In this document: positions 33,390-42,635 of the stretch, one piece after another
How the letters are laid out: each line of letters starts with the position of its first letter
How positions within the stretch are numbered: position 1 is the stretch's first letter
Origin: an uncultured Eubacterium sp.
Lineage (GTDB): Bacteria; Bacillota; Clostridia; Lachnospirales; Lachnospiraceae
Direction: 5' to 3'
Length of the DNA: 64,000 nt
NCBI GenBank assembly: GCA_910580075.1
Contig: CAJTVR010000007.1
Span: forward strand, 21,189 to 85,188
Notes under the pieces: model-generated
Told to the model about the DNA's origin: nothing
The model's database searches: none
The model's input: the letters and a program-made list of their open reading frames with translations, nothing else
Position numbers and translations under genes: made by a program

Positions 33390-34790
33390 ATGAAGAATAT
33401 TAAAATCGGTTTCGCACCGACACGCAGAAGTATATTCTCAGCACCAGATGCTGTGAAATATGCTGGCCTGACAAGAAAAAAGTTAGAGGATCTGGGTATA
33501 GATTTTGTGGATATCAATGATATTTCCGAAGACGGCCTGCTTCATAATGAACATGACCGCATCAAAATAGCAGAAAAATTTAAGGCTGCCGGAATTGACG
33601 GCCTGTTTTTCCCGCACTGCAATTTTGGTACTGAATATGAAGCTGCAAGGCTGGCAAAAGAACTCCAGGTTCCGGTACTGCTCTGGGGTCCAAGGGATGA
33701 ACGGCCGGATGAAAACGGCATCCGTCTAAGGGACAGCCAGTGCGGACTTTTTGCAACCGGCAAAGTGCTCCGCCGTTTTCAGGTGCCGTTTACCTATCTT
33801 TGCAGCTGCCGGCTCGAGGACGCTGAATTTGAACGGGGAATCCGAAATTTCCTTGCGGTATGCAGCGTTGTAAGAGCATTCCGCAGTATAAGAATCCTGC
33901 AAATCGGGCCGCGGCCGTTTGATTTCTGGTCTACGATGTGCAATGAAGGCGAACTTTTGGAAAAATTCAATATCCAGCTGGCACCTGTACCTCTTCCGGA
34001 ATTAACCGCAGAAATGAAAAAAGCAAAAGAAGAAGGCTCACAAGTGGCAGAAGTTATCAGTTACTGCAGGGAACATTTTGAAATCAGAATCAAAGAAGAG
34101 GAACTGGAAAATGTAGCTGCCCTTAAAGTCGCAATACGAAAACTGGCAGACCGGTACGGATGCTCTGCAGCTGCCATTCAGTGCTGGAATGCTCTGCAGA
34201 GTGAAATCGGAATCATGCCGTGTGCAGCAAATTCACTGTTAAATGAAGAAGGATTTCCGGTTGTATGCGAAACAGATATCCATGGTGCTGTTACAGCCAT
34301 CATGTGTGAGGCAGCCGGCATGGACGAAGCGAGAACATTTTTTGCAGACTGGACAGTCAGACACCCGGATCATGAAAATGGGGAACTGCTGCAGCACTGC
34401 GGGCCATGGCCGATAAGCTGTGCCAGCTGTAAGCCTGTGATTGGCTATCCGCTGGCATTTGACCATCCGGGAGCCGTAGAAGCCGAAGCAAAGCACGGCG
34501 AAATGACGCTCTGCCGTTTTGACGGAGACAACGGCGAATATTCCCTGCTGCTTGGAAAAGCAAAAGGCATAGACGGGCCGTACACAAAAGGCACTTATGT
34601 ATGGGTAGAAGTAGAAAATCTCAAACGTCTGGAAGCAAAGCTGGTAGAAGGCCCGTATATCCATCACTGTGTCGGCATCCATAAAGATGTCACGGCGGTG
34701 CTGTATGAAGCATGCAGATATATCGGAATCACACCGGATTTATATGACGATAACGAAGAAGAAATCCGTGCTTATATACGCGGAGAATAA
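33390..34790 (+). CDS. L-fucose/L-arabinose isomerase family protein
   Basis: A 466-aa sugar isomerase-fold protein. Features seen in the family: GIDGLFFPHCNFGTEYEAAR (a nucleotide-binding-like N-terminal domain), VPVLLWGPRDERPDENGIRL, the interdomain segment FWSTMCNEGELLEKF, and the metal-binding region CAANSLLNEEGFPVVCETDI. These enzymes interconvert aldoses and ketoses with a divalent metal. It is shorter than true FucI (about 590 aa) and resembles the generic Fuc-isomerase-like group. AGGAGG precedes ATG. As first gene before two transketolase halves and an FGGY kinase, it probably makes the ketose that the kinase phosphorylates. Confidence 0.85.
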   Translation: MKNIKIGFAPTRRSIFSAPDAVKYAGLTRKKLEDLGIDFVDINDISEDGLLHNEHDRIKIAEKFKAAGIDGLFFPHCNFGTEYEAARLAKELQVPVLLWGPRDERPDENGIRLRDSQCGLFATGKVLRRFQVPFTYLCSCRLEDAEFERGIRNFLAVCSVVRAFRSIRILQIGPRPFDFWSTMCNEGELLEKFNIQLAPVPLPELTAEMKKAKEEGSQVAEVISYCREHFEIRIKEEELENVAALKVAIRKLADRYGCSAAAIQCWNALQSEIGIMPCAANSLLNEEGFPVVCETDIHGAVTAIMCEAAGMDEARTFFADWTVRHPDHENGELLQHCGPWPISCASCKPVIGYPLAFDHPGAVEAEAKHGEMTLCRFDGDNGEYSLLLGKAKGIDGPYTKGTYVWVEVENLKRLEAKLVEGPYIHHCVGIHKDVTAVLYEACRYIGITPDLYDDNEEEIRAYIRGE

Positions 34791-34923
34791 ATCTGTGTAT
34801 CCAGTGAATGAAGCTATGCTCCTGTTCACATATTAAAACAGATTTAAGATCTGTAGCCAGTTAACAATTTCTTATTTACATAAAAAAATAACAACACAAT
34901 AACTGCAGAAAGAAGGAAAGAAA

Positions 34924-35757
34924 ATGCAAGCGTTAAAAGCGAAATCATTTGAGCTGCGCCAGGCCGTTCTGGATATGATTATGCAGTCCGGCGGCGGACA
35001 TATCGGAGGAGACTTCAGTGTTATGGAGATTCTCGTTACCTTATACCACTGTCAGATGAATATCAGCCCGCAGAATATGGACGACCCTGAGCGGGATTAT
35101 TTTGTCATGAGCAAGGGCCACTCTGTGGAAAGCTATTATGCGGTACTGGCAGACAAAGGATTTTTCCCAATGGATCAGGTCATCCGGGAATTTTCCGCTT
35201 TCGGTTCCAAATTTATCGGGCATCCGAATAATAAGCTGCCAGGAATCGAAATGAATTCCGGCTCTTTAGGCCACGGCCTTCCGGTCTGTGTCGGTATCGC
35301 ACTTGCTAACCGTATGAATAAAAGAAACAGCCGTGTATACACCGTAATGGGTGACGGAGAACTGGCAGAAGGCTCTGTATGGGAAGGCTTTATGGCAGGA
35401 GGACATTACCGGCTGTCCAATTTATGCGCTGTCATTGACCGAAACGGACTGCAGATTTCCGGACCGACAGAACAGGTAATGAGCCATGAAGACCTGGCTG
35501 CCCGGATCAGAAGTTTTAACTGGAATGTGATTTGTGTAAACGGCAATGATATCAGCAGTTTAAACGCAGCTTTTGAAGAAGCAAAGACCGTCACAGACCG
35601 GCCATCCTGTATCATTGCCAAAACCGTTAAGGGCTTTGGCGGCGGTGAACTTATGGAAAACAAAGCATCCTGGCATCACCATGTACCGACAGAGGAAGAA
35701 TACAGCATCATTTCAGCAGAACTTAAAAAGAAACAGGAGGAGGCGCTTTATGAATAA
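34924..35757 (+). CDS. Transketolase, N-terminal (ThDP-binding) subunit
   Basis: A 277-aa subunit. SGGGHIGGDFSVMEILVTLY and SKGHSVESYYAVLADKGFF are transketolase active-site regions. The thiamin diphosphate motif is MGDGELAEGSVWEGFMAGGH then LSNLCAVIDRNGLQ (GDG...N). Together with the overlapping downstream gene it forms a split two-subunit transketolase, which moves a two-carbon unit between phosphorylated sugars. In this cassette it probably acts on a kinase product rather than in the housekeeping pentose phosphate pathway. Gap to the isomerase gene is 133 bp; agaaggaaag precedes the ATG. Confidence 0.93.
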   Translation: MQALKAKSFELRQAVLDMIMQSGGGHIGGDFSVMEILVTLYHCQMNISPQNMDDPERDYFVMSKGHSVESYYAVLADKGFFPMDQVIREFSAFGSKFIGHPNNKLPGIEMNSGSLGHGLPVCVGIALANRMNKRNSRVYTVMGDGELAEGSVWEGFMAGGHYRLSNLCAVIDRNGLQISGPTEQVMSHEDLAARIRSFNWNVICVNGNDISSLNAAFEEAKTVTDRPSCIIAKTVKGFGGGELMENKASWHHHVPTEEEYSIISAELKKKQEEALYE

Positions 35758-36733
35758 CATACCAAACCGCAAAGCAATCTGCGATGTCTTACTGGAACAG
35801 GCTAAGACAGATTCCAGAATTGTAGTATTATGCAGCGATTCCAGAGGTTCTGCTTCTATGGCACCGTTTTTTGAAGCTTATCCGGACCAGTCCGTGGAAA
35901 CAGGCATTGCAGAGCAGAATCTGGTCAGCATTTCTGCCGGCATGGCAAAGTGCGGCATGAAAGCATTCTGTTTTTCTCCGGCAAGTTTTCTTTCCACAAG
36001 AAGCTACGAACAGGCAAAAGTGGATGTAGCATATTCGGACACAAATGTAACACTTGTCGGCATCAGCGGCGGCATCAGTTACGGCGAGCTTGGCATGAGT
36101 CATCATTCCGCACAGGATATCTCAGCTATGGCGGCCATCCCAAACATGCGTGTCTATCTGCCAGGCGACCGCTTCCAGACAGCCTGTCTGATTAAGGCTC
36201 TTCTCTCAGATGAAAAACCGGCCTATGTCCGCGTAGGCCGCAATCCTGTAGAAGATATTTACCAGGAAAACTGCCCGTTTGTATTCAACGAAGCTGTCGT
36301 AATTCCAAATGCAGACCCGTCTGCTGCCGTACCTTCCTCAGCCATGGACTGGGATCATCTGCCAGACGGACTGGTAACCCTCATAGCATGCGGCGAAATG
36401 GTACATCCTGCTGTTATGGCCGGCAGGCTGTTAGAAGAAAAAGGCATTCATACTATGATCCTGGACATGTACTGCGTCAAGCCGCTTGACGTGAAAGCTG
36501 TGCTTGCAGCCGCTGCAAAATCATCCCTGATTGTAACTGCCGAAGAACATGCCCCATTCGGCGGGCTTGGCTCCATGGTCAGCCAGACCGTAGCAGAACA
36601 CTGCCCGAAAAAAGTAATCAGTCTGGCGCTCCCGGATGCCCCGGTTATCACAGGAAAGTCACAGGCCGTATTTGACCATTATGGATTAAATGCACAGGGA
36701 ATCGCAAAAACTGTATCCGTTCATCTGATGTAA
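35750..36733 (+). CDS. Transketolase, C-terminal subunit
   Basis: A 327-aa subunit carrying the pyrimidine-binding and C-terminal domains. It opens with PNRKAICDVLLEQAKTDSRI and contains SVETGIAEQNLVSISAGMAK, holding the conserved glutamate (GIAEQN) that activates thiamin diphosphate. The start is ATG 35750, overlapping the stop of the N-terminal subunit (ATGAATAA) with aggagg upstream; a longer open frame from 35573 is a shadow. The overlap shows strict co-translation and probably 1:1 assembly. Confidence 0.94.
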   Translation: MNNIPNRKAICDVLLEQAKTDSRIVVLCSDSRGSASMAPFFEAYPDQSVETGIAEQNLVSISAGMAKCGMKAFCFSPASFLSTRSYEQAKVDVAYSDTNVTLVGISGGISYGELGMSHHSAQDISAMAAIPNMRVYLPGDRFQTACLIKALLSDEKPAYVRVGRNPVEDIYQENCPFVFNEAVVIPNADPSAAVPSSAMDWDHLPDGLVTLIACGEMVHPAVMAGRLLEEKGIHTMILDMYCVKPLDVKAVLAAAAKSSLIVTAEEHAPFGGLGSMVSQTVAEHCPKKVISLALPDAPVITGKSQAVFDHYGLNAQGIAKTVSVHLM

Positions 36734-36904
36734 ACGCAGGAATCATGCATGCTAAGAAATCGTCAGGAATCCTGTATGTTCAGGAACTGGCAGCGCTGTT
36801 TTACAGATGCTGTCAGTCCTTGTATACAGGGTGCCAGAATCATACCCGTTCACCTCATTTGAAACAAATATCAGAAAAAAATCCCAAGGAGTGGTACACA
36901 GGTT

Positions 36905-38386
36905 ATGGACACACAAAAATATATACTGGGAATCGATCAGAGCACACAAGGGACAAAAATGCTGCTGTTTGATAAAAACGGAAAAATCATAACACGCACC
37001 GACCGGCCGCACAGGCAGCTTGTAAATAAAGCCGGCTGGGTTTCCCACGATATGGATGAGATTTATAGAAATATTATATCGGAAATAAAAGAACTGACCG
37101 AAACCCTGCACATCAGAGGCGGAGAAATTGCTGGTATCGGTATCAGCAATCAGAGGGAAACGACTGCTGCCTGGGATGAAAACGGCAGACCTGTCTGTCC
37201 TGCAGTCGTATGGCAGTGCGGCAGAGCGGCATCCATTGCACAGCAGACCGGGGAAAATCCAGATGCAGCCAGACAGATTCAGAGTGTGACAGGGCTGCCG
37301 CTGTCTCCATTTTTCCCAGCCTGTAAAATGCGCTGGCTTTTGGATCACGACTGCAAAGATACGGATATCCGTAAGCTGCATCTTGGAACCGTAGACAGCT
37401 ATCTTGTATACAGACTGACCAGAGGCCGTGTATTCGCCACTGACGCCTCTAACGCATCCAGAACGCAGCTGATGAATCTGGATACAAGGTGCTGGAGTCA
37501 GGATCTTTGCGAAATTTTTCATATTCCGCAGTCCGTGCTCCCGGAAATTTTAGACAGTAACGGATATTTTGGAGAGACAGATTTTGACGGCGTACTGGAC
37601 AAAAAAGTGCCGATCTGTTCCGTAATGGGCGATTCCCACAGTGCATTGTACGGCCAGAAATGCCATCAGGCCGGAGAAATGAAAATTACATACGGCACAG
37701 GCTCCTCCATCATGCTCAACACGGGCAGTACAAAAACGCTCAGCAGCCACGGCCTTGCAGCATCACTGGCATGGAGCATCAGCGGCAGGGCAGATTATGT
37801 ACTCGAAGGAAACATTAATTATACAGGTGCTGTCATCAGCTGGCTCAAAGATGATCTGGGACTGATTTCATCCGCAGGAGAAGTGAACGCACTCTGTGCC
37901 GCTGCAAACCCGGAAGATACGACCGTCATTGTCCCGGCATTTACAGGACTCAGCGCACCATACTGGGAAAACCGTGTGCATGCGGGCATTTTCGGCATGA
38001 GCCGGACAACCAGAAAGGCCGAGCTTGTAAGAGCAGCCACAGACAGCATCGCCCAGCAGGTTACTGACGTCTTTGAAGCTATGGAGCTGGATTTCGCCAG
38101 ACCGGTTCAGGAAGTGCGCACAGATGGCGGCCCTGCCAAAAATCCATATCTGATGCAGCTGCAGAGCGACCTGACAGGAACCGCCGTAAATGCCTGCGAA
38201 ACAGAAGAACTTTCTGCAATCGGAACCGCTTATTTAGCAGGAATTACGGCCGGACTGTACGATGAAAAAAACGTATTTGAAAATCTTGCTTACCACTGTT
38301 ACAGTCCGGATATGGCGGCTGAGACTAAGAAAAAGAAACGTGATTCGTGGAAAGCGGCTGTCAGCGGTGTAATGCAGTATGCATAG
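36905..38386 (+). CDS. FGGY family carbohydrate kinase
   Basis: A 493-aa sugar kinase of the glycerol kinase/xylulokinase family. The N-terminal phosphate loop is KYILGIDQSTQGTKMLLFDK; substrate-side segments are ISNQRETTAAWDENGRPVCP and GDSHSALYGQK; the C-terminal ATP motif is VRTDGGPAKNPYLMQLQSDL. The gene follows the transketolase pair by 171 bp with AAGGAG about 13 bp from ATG. Context suggests it phosphorylates the ketose produced by the isomerase, and the split transketolase then cleaves it; D-apulose is one candidate substrate, L-xylulose or D-ribulose others. Confidence 0.9.
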   Translation: MDTQKYILGIDQSTQGTKMLLFDKNGKIITRTDRPHRQLVNKAGWVSHDMDEIYRNIISEIKELTETLHIRGGEIAGIGISNQRETTAAWDENGRPVCPAVVWQCGRAASIAQQTGENPDAARQIQSVTGLPLSPFFPACKMRWLLDHDCKDTDIRKLHLGTVDSYLVYRLTRGRVFATDASNASRTQLMNLDTRCWSQDLCEIFHIPQSVLPEILDSNGYFGETDFDGVLDKKVPICSVMGDSHSALYGQKCHQAGEMKITYGTGSSIMLNTGSTKTLSSHGLAASLAWSISGRADYVLEGNINYTGAVISWLKDDLGLISSAGEVNALCAAANPEDTTVIVPAFTGLSAPYWENRVHAGIFGMSRTTRKAELVRAATDSIAQQVTDVFEAMELDFARPVQEVRTDGGPAKNPYLMQLQSDLTGTAVNACETEELSAIGTAYLAGITAGLYDEKNVFENLAYHCYSPDMAAETKKKKRDSWKAAVSGVMQYA

Positions 38387-38577
38387 CATCACCGGATAAA
38401 CTTTCAAAAGTGCATGGCAGATCCAGAGGTGTACCGGGCGTACATTAAGGATATTTGCCATGTGCCGGAAAAGCTGTGTATTTCTGATTTTTTCTCTTTT
38501 CTTAAACTTTCCAATTAAACATTCCAAATCAAACCATCTGAAAATGGCTGCCAGGCAGACACGTAAAATATTTCCGA

Positions 38578-38695
38578 TACCAGCCAGGCGGAGAAACTTT
38601 TTCCTTTTTCTGTTCGCAGGCGGAACAGAAAAAGGAAAAAGTTTCTCCGCCCGGCGTCCGGTTAATCCATAGGTTCCTCCGCCCGGCATCCGGTT
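38578..38695. repeat. Fold-back dispersed repeat, hairpin-only copy (R6)
   Basis: ccaggcggagaaactttttc then ctttttctgttc, directly joined to gaacagaaaaaggaaaaagt and ttctccgcccggcgtccgg: a near-perfect long hairpin with the whole core deleted. A further end fragment ctccgcccggcatccgg lies at 38676-38692. Located between the convergent kinase and LacI genes. Confidence 0.9.
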
Positions 38696-38749
38696 AATCT
38701 ATAGCTTATCCGGAGCGCCGCTTATGACAGCATAAATAGCAGATTTATT

Positions 38750-39742
38750 TCACTTCGCCTTCCCGGCAGACTCTCTTACCACCAGCTCTGCCCGCAGCAG
38801 AAGCGAGCTGATAAACGTCTGGTTTAAAAGGCTTGCGAGTGCATAATATCCGCATCTTCCGAGTGCATTCCTGTTCTGGCGGATGGTGGTAAGAGGCGGC
38901 TGGGTGAATGCGCTGATGGCAGCATCGTCAAATCCGATAATACTGATATCTTCCGGCACTCTGTATCCGCATTCCACACAGTGCAGCATAACAGAATTAG
39001 CCAGGTGGTCGTGTTCGCACAGAATAGCCGTAGCCTGGTGCGCAAGCAGTACCGGAAGAAATTTCTGGGTGCATTCCGAAACAAAATAAGAATGTCCGGT
39101 CAGTGTTTCGTCTGTATCCAGACCGTGCTGTGCCATGGCATGCAGATATGCCTGATAACGTTCTCTGCTGATAAAGGAATTCATGTCCCCGCCCAGATAT
39201 CCGATCCGTGTATGTCCGAGCTCTTTCAGATAAGATACAGCCATTTTAAATCCTTCCGTGTTGTTTACCCCGACATAAGAAACAAGGGGGTTGTCCTGGA
39301 TGTAATTATCATAAAGGACAGCAGGTGTTTTGGATGTCTTAAGGTCTTCCATCCATGGATCTAAAAGGGAAAGCCCGAGAATAAAAGCGCCCTCATAGTG
39401 GCTGCTCAGCATAAAAACATCATAAGATATTTCTGCCTGCATTTCTTTTGTAATGGCAACAGCTTCCGTTTGCCAGCCTGCGGGAACTGCCATCTGTTCA
39501 AAACCAAGTACCAGGTCGTGTCCGAATCCGGAAGGACTTTTATAATCCATGTTTTCAACCAGGATACAGAGTTTTCTGGGACTGTTTTTTTTGTTTCGGT
39601 TTTTTTCGTAACCGATTTCGACTGCGGTTTCCAGAACTTTTTTGCGAAGCGATTCGCTGATGTCATCCGCGTTATTCATTGCCTTAGACACAGTGCTTTT
39701 CGCGACTCCCAGCCTGACTGCGATATCATTAATCGTTGGCAT
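38750..39742 (-). CDS. LacI family transcriptional regulator (alpha-glucan cassette)
   Basis: A 330-aa repressor with N-terminal HTH PTINDIAVRLGVAKSTVSKA and MNNADDISESLRKKVLETA, then a sugar-binding regulatory domain (SHYEGAFILGLSLLD, GYLGGDMNSFISRERYQAYL, ISIIGFDDAAISAFTQPPLT). It is divergent from the maltose-type ABC operon, and most likely a MalR-like regulator of alpha-glucoside use. A promoter (TTGCTT-17-TATAAT) lies just upstream within a partial palindrome. Confidence 0.93.
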   Translation of the reverse strand: MPTINDIAVRLGVAKSTVSKAMNNADDISESLRKKVLETAVEIGYEKNRNKKNSPRKLCILVENMDYKSPSGFGHDLVLGFEQMAVPAGWQTEAVAITKEMQAEISYDVFMLSSHYEGAFILGLSLLDPWMEDLKTSKTPAVLYDNYIQDNPLVSYVGVNNTEGFKMAVSYLKELGHTRIGYLGGDMNSFISRERYQAYLHAMAQHGLDTDETLTGHSYFVSECTQKFLPVLLAHQATAILCEHDHLANSVMLHCVECGYRVPEDISIIGFDDAAISAFTQPPLTTIRQNRNALGRCGYYALASLLNQTFISSLLLRAELVVRESAGKAK

Positions 39743-39772
39743 AAAAAATCCCTCCTGTATATTATGATTGTT

Positions 39773-39801
39773 ATTATACAGAAGGAAACTGAAAAAAGCA
39801 A
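39773..39801 (-). promoter_or_regulatory. Promoter of the second LacI gene
   Basis: Minus-strand TTGCTT (plus 39796-39801), 17-bp spacer, TATAAT (plus 39773-39778). The -10 box lies in the imperfect palindrome tgtatattatg/attattataca (39756-39780), a possible self-operator. Confidence 0.7.
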
Positions 39802-39903
39802 TACTGCACAGAAATTTCAGCGGAAAAACGGAAAATTTAGCAATGTTTCGTGTAAGTGACAGAAGGATATTAAGAAAAAGTGAAATTTTTATGAAAATTC
39901 TTA

Positions 39904-39956
39904 TTTACAAACAGAAAAAATGGTGGTATTATAACTTCAACGAAACTAAACGAAAC
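39904..39956 (+). promoter_or_regulatory. Promoter and candidate operator of the alpha-glucan ABC operon
   Basis: TTTACA (39904-39909), 17-bp spacer, TATTAT (39927-39932). At the expected transcription start lie two direct copies of aacgaaac (39939-39946 and 39949-39956), probably bound by the divergent LacI regulator. Confidence 0.65.
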
Positions 39957-39983
39957 AAATTTTACAAGGAGGACAGAGAAAGC

Positions 39984-41236
39984 ATGAAAAAAGCAATGAA
40001 AAAAGTTATGAAAAGACGCCTGGCACTTCTTTTGGCAGTGCTTACAGGAATGCTGGCCCTAAGCGGCTGCGGGCGCTCTGAATCGGGCGGGGGGGGTATG
40101 AGCGGATGCGCCTTATGGTGTGGGCTCCTTCCGGCGACCAGTCAAAAGACAAAGGAGAGTGGCTGCAGACGTGCTGCAGGGAATTTGCAAAACAGCATCC
40201 GGAATATGATATTGAGTTTGTATACGGCGTAGCGGATGAGGCTACATCAGCTGATTCGGTCGCACAGGATGCAGAAGCGAGCGCGGATGTTTTTATGTAT
40301 GCCAATGACCATATAACAACACTTAGGAATGCTAAGGCGGCTGCAAAGTTTGGCGGAATTTATGAGGAAGAAATTTTACAGACCAATTCTGAAGCAGTGG
40401 CAGATTCGGTGAGCATGGACGGATATGTTTACGGGGTGCCGTTTACGACCAATACATGGTTTATGTACTATGACAAGCGGGTATTCAGCGAAGAAGATGT
40501 CAAAAATCTGGACCGGATGTTGGAAAAAGGCGTAGTGTCGTTTCCGTTTACCAATTCCTGGTATCTTCCGGCATTTTATATCGGCAACGGCTGCACGCTG
40601 TTTGAAGACGGAACAAAGGAAGAGGCCGGGGTTGATTTCGGAGGAGAGAAGGCTCTGGAAGTAACTAATTACCTGATTGACTTAATGGAAAACCCGAACT
40701 TTGTAGTAGACGCCGACGGTTCAGGCATTGCGGGCATGCGTGACGGCAGTGTCAGCGCTATGTTCAGCGGTTCGTGGGAAGCGTCGAACCTGCAGGAGAT
40801 TCTGGGGGAAAATATGGGTGTGACATCGCTTCCGACATATACGCTTAATGGAGAAGAAAAGCAGATGTATTCCTATGCCGGCTCGAAAGTCATAGGGGTC
40901 AATGCAAAATCAAAACATATGGTGGCATCAATCCAGCTGGCAATTTACCTTGGCTCGGCAGAAGCACAGAGACTGCGTTATGAGCTGGAAACAGTTGTGC
41001 CATGTAATATCCAGCTGTTAAATGAAGCTGATATTGCTTCGGATGAACTGGTAAATGCCCAGAATGATACGTTCAACAATACATCGATTCTGCAGCCGAC
41101 GGTCGGAAGGATGTCAAACTGCTGGACTCCGGTGGAAAATATGGGCAAAGGAATCCGGAACAAGACGATTACACATGAAAATGCAGCGGAACAGACCGAG
41201 GCAATGAACGATGCCATGAACAGCGACGGCATTTAA
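39984..41236 (+). pseudogene. ABC sugar-binding lipoprotein gene, frameshifted at a G8 tract
   Basis: ATG 39984 (AGGAGG upstream) begins a lipoprotein signal peptide, KKVMKRRLALLLAVLTGMLA then LSGCGRSES, with the lipobox LSGC. At the G8 run (40089-40096) the frame breaks; the mature protein continues one frame over (RMRLMVWAPSGDQSKDKGEW to the stop at 41236) as a typical family-1 extracellular sugar-binding protein (DVFMYANDHITTLRNA, AMFSGSWEASNLQEILG, YSYAGSKVIGVNAKSKH). With nine G the two parts join into one protein of about 417 residues. It would bind maltose or maltodextrins for the two permeases downstream. As read, no mature protein could be exported. Confidence 0.85.
40089..40096 (+). 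repeat. Poly-G tract (G8) at a frameshift
   Basis: Eight consecutive G between the signal peptide and mature part of the sugar-binding protein; one more G restores the frame. Second G-run break in the window. Confidence 0.9.
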
Positions 41237-41256
41237 AGGAAGGAGGAGATGAATCA

Positions 41257-42634
41257 ATGGAACTGAAAAAAAGAGTGAATGAATTTCCGACTCCTTATAC
41301 GGCAATGGCAGCCATTAGAGAAGGAGGAATGGAAACCAGACTTTCCATGCTGGTTATGGGGCTGGGCAATATCGTACATAAACAGGCAGTAAAAGGAGCG
41401 CTGTTTCTGGCAGCTGAGATTTTATATGCTGTATTTATGATCACGAACGGCTTTCACTGCCTGGCAATGCTCCCTTCTCTGGGAAGTGTGGAACAGGAAG
41501 AAGTCTGGAATGAGGCTCTGCAGATTTATGAATACACGCAGGGTGATAATTCCGTGCTGATTCTTTTGTATGGCGTGGCAGAAATTCTGCTCAGCGTGCT
41601 GATGTTCTTCCTGTGGCGGGAAACGTTAAAGAGCGCTTATCAGGCGGAATGTCTGGACAGGGAAGGAAAGCATGTAAATACGTTCCGGGAAGATCTAAAA
41701 ACGTTTCTGCATGAAAATGTCCAGAAACTGCTGATGACTCCTCCGCTCGTGTTTATATTCGGCCTGACAGTTCTGCCGCTTGTGTTTATGATCTGCATGG
41801 CTTTTACGAATTACAGCAAAATAGATAATCACCTGGTGCTGTTTGACTGGGTAGGGCTTGAAAATTTCCGTACATTATTTGATTCCAGCAGTATTCTGGG
41901 CAGTACGTTCTGGTCGGTGCTGGGCTGGACCGTGATCTGGGCGTTTTTTGCAACATTCAGTAATTATATTTTTGGAATGATACTGGCAATGGTGATCAAC
42001 CGTCCGGGTACAAAAGGCAAATCATTCTGGAGATTCTGCTTTGTATTATCGTGTGCAGTTCCGTCCTTCGTATCGCTGCTGATTATGCGTACGATGCTGC
42101 AGCCGGATGGAGCCGTAAATGTGCTGCTGCGCAGTATGGGCTGGATTGCCTCAGACAGTTCGCTTCCGTTTTTTACAGACCCGCTCTGGTCAAAAGTGAC
42201 GATTATCGTTATCAATATCTGGGTCGGTGTTCCGTATACACATGCTTCAGTTAATAGGTGTGTTACAGAACATCCCGGGAGAACTGTATGAAGCGGCAAA
42301 AATAGACGGTGCGAATACGATACAGATTTTTTCAAAAATCACACTGCCATATATGCTTTATATCACAACACCTTATTTAATTGCAACATTTACAGGAAAC
42401 GTGAACAACTTTAACATTATTTACCTGCTCTCAGGCGGCGACCCTGTAACAAATCTGGCCTCTACAGCCGGAAGCACAGACCTGCTCGTGACATGGCTAT
42501 ACAAGCTGACCATTGATAAACAGTATTATAATATCGGTGCAGTTATCGGTATCCTGACCTTTATTATTCTGGCAGCTGTATCCCTGCTTGCATACCGCAA
42601 CAGCAAGTCTTATAAAGAGGAAGGAGGATTTTAA
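41257..42634 (+). pseudogene. MalF-type ABC permease gene, frameshifted near 42241
   Basis: The first frame encodes a long N-terminal part with early membrane helices and FIFGLTVLPLVFMICMAFTN, then MalF-like helices up to IINIWVGVPYT-like sequence (IVINIWVGVPYT). After codon ACA (42238-42240) an extra C shifts the frame; the other frame continues exactly with MLQLIGVLQNIPGELYEAAK and the permease EAA loop (IDGANTIQIFSKITLPYM). Removing one base at 42241 restores a protein of about 458 residues. This is the inner-membrane permease partner of MalG. GGAGG precedes ATG 41257. Confidence 0.85.
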
Positions 42635-42635
42635 A

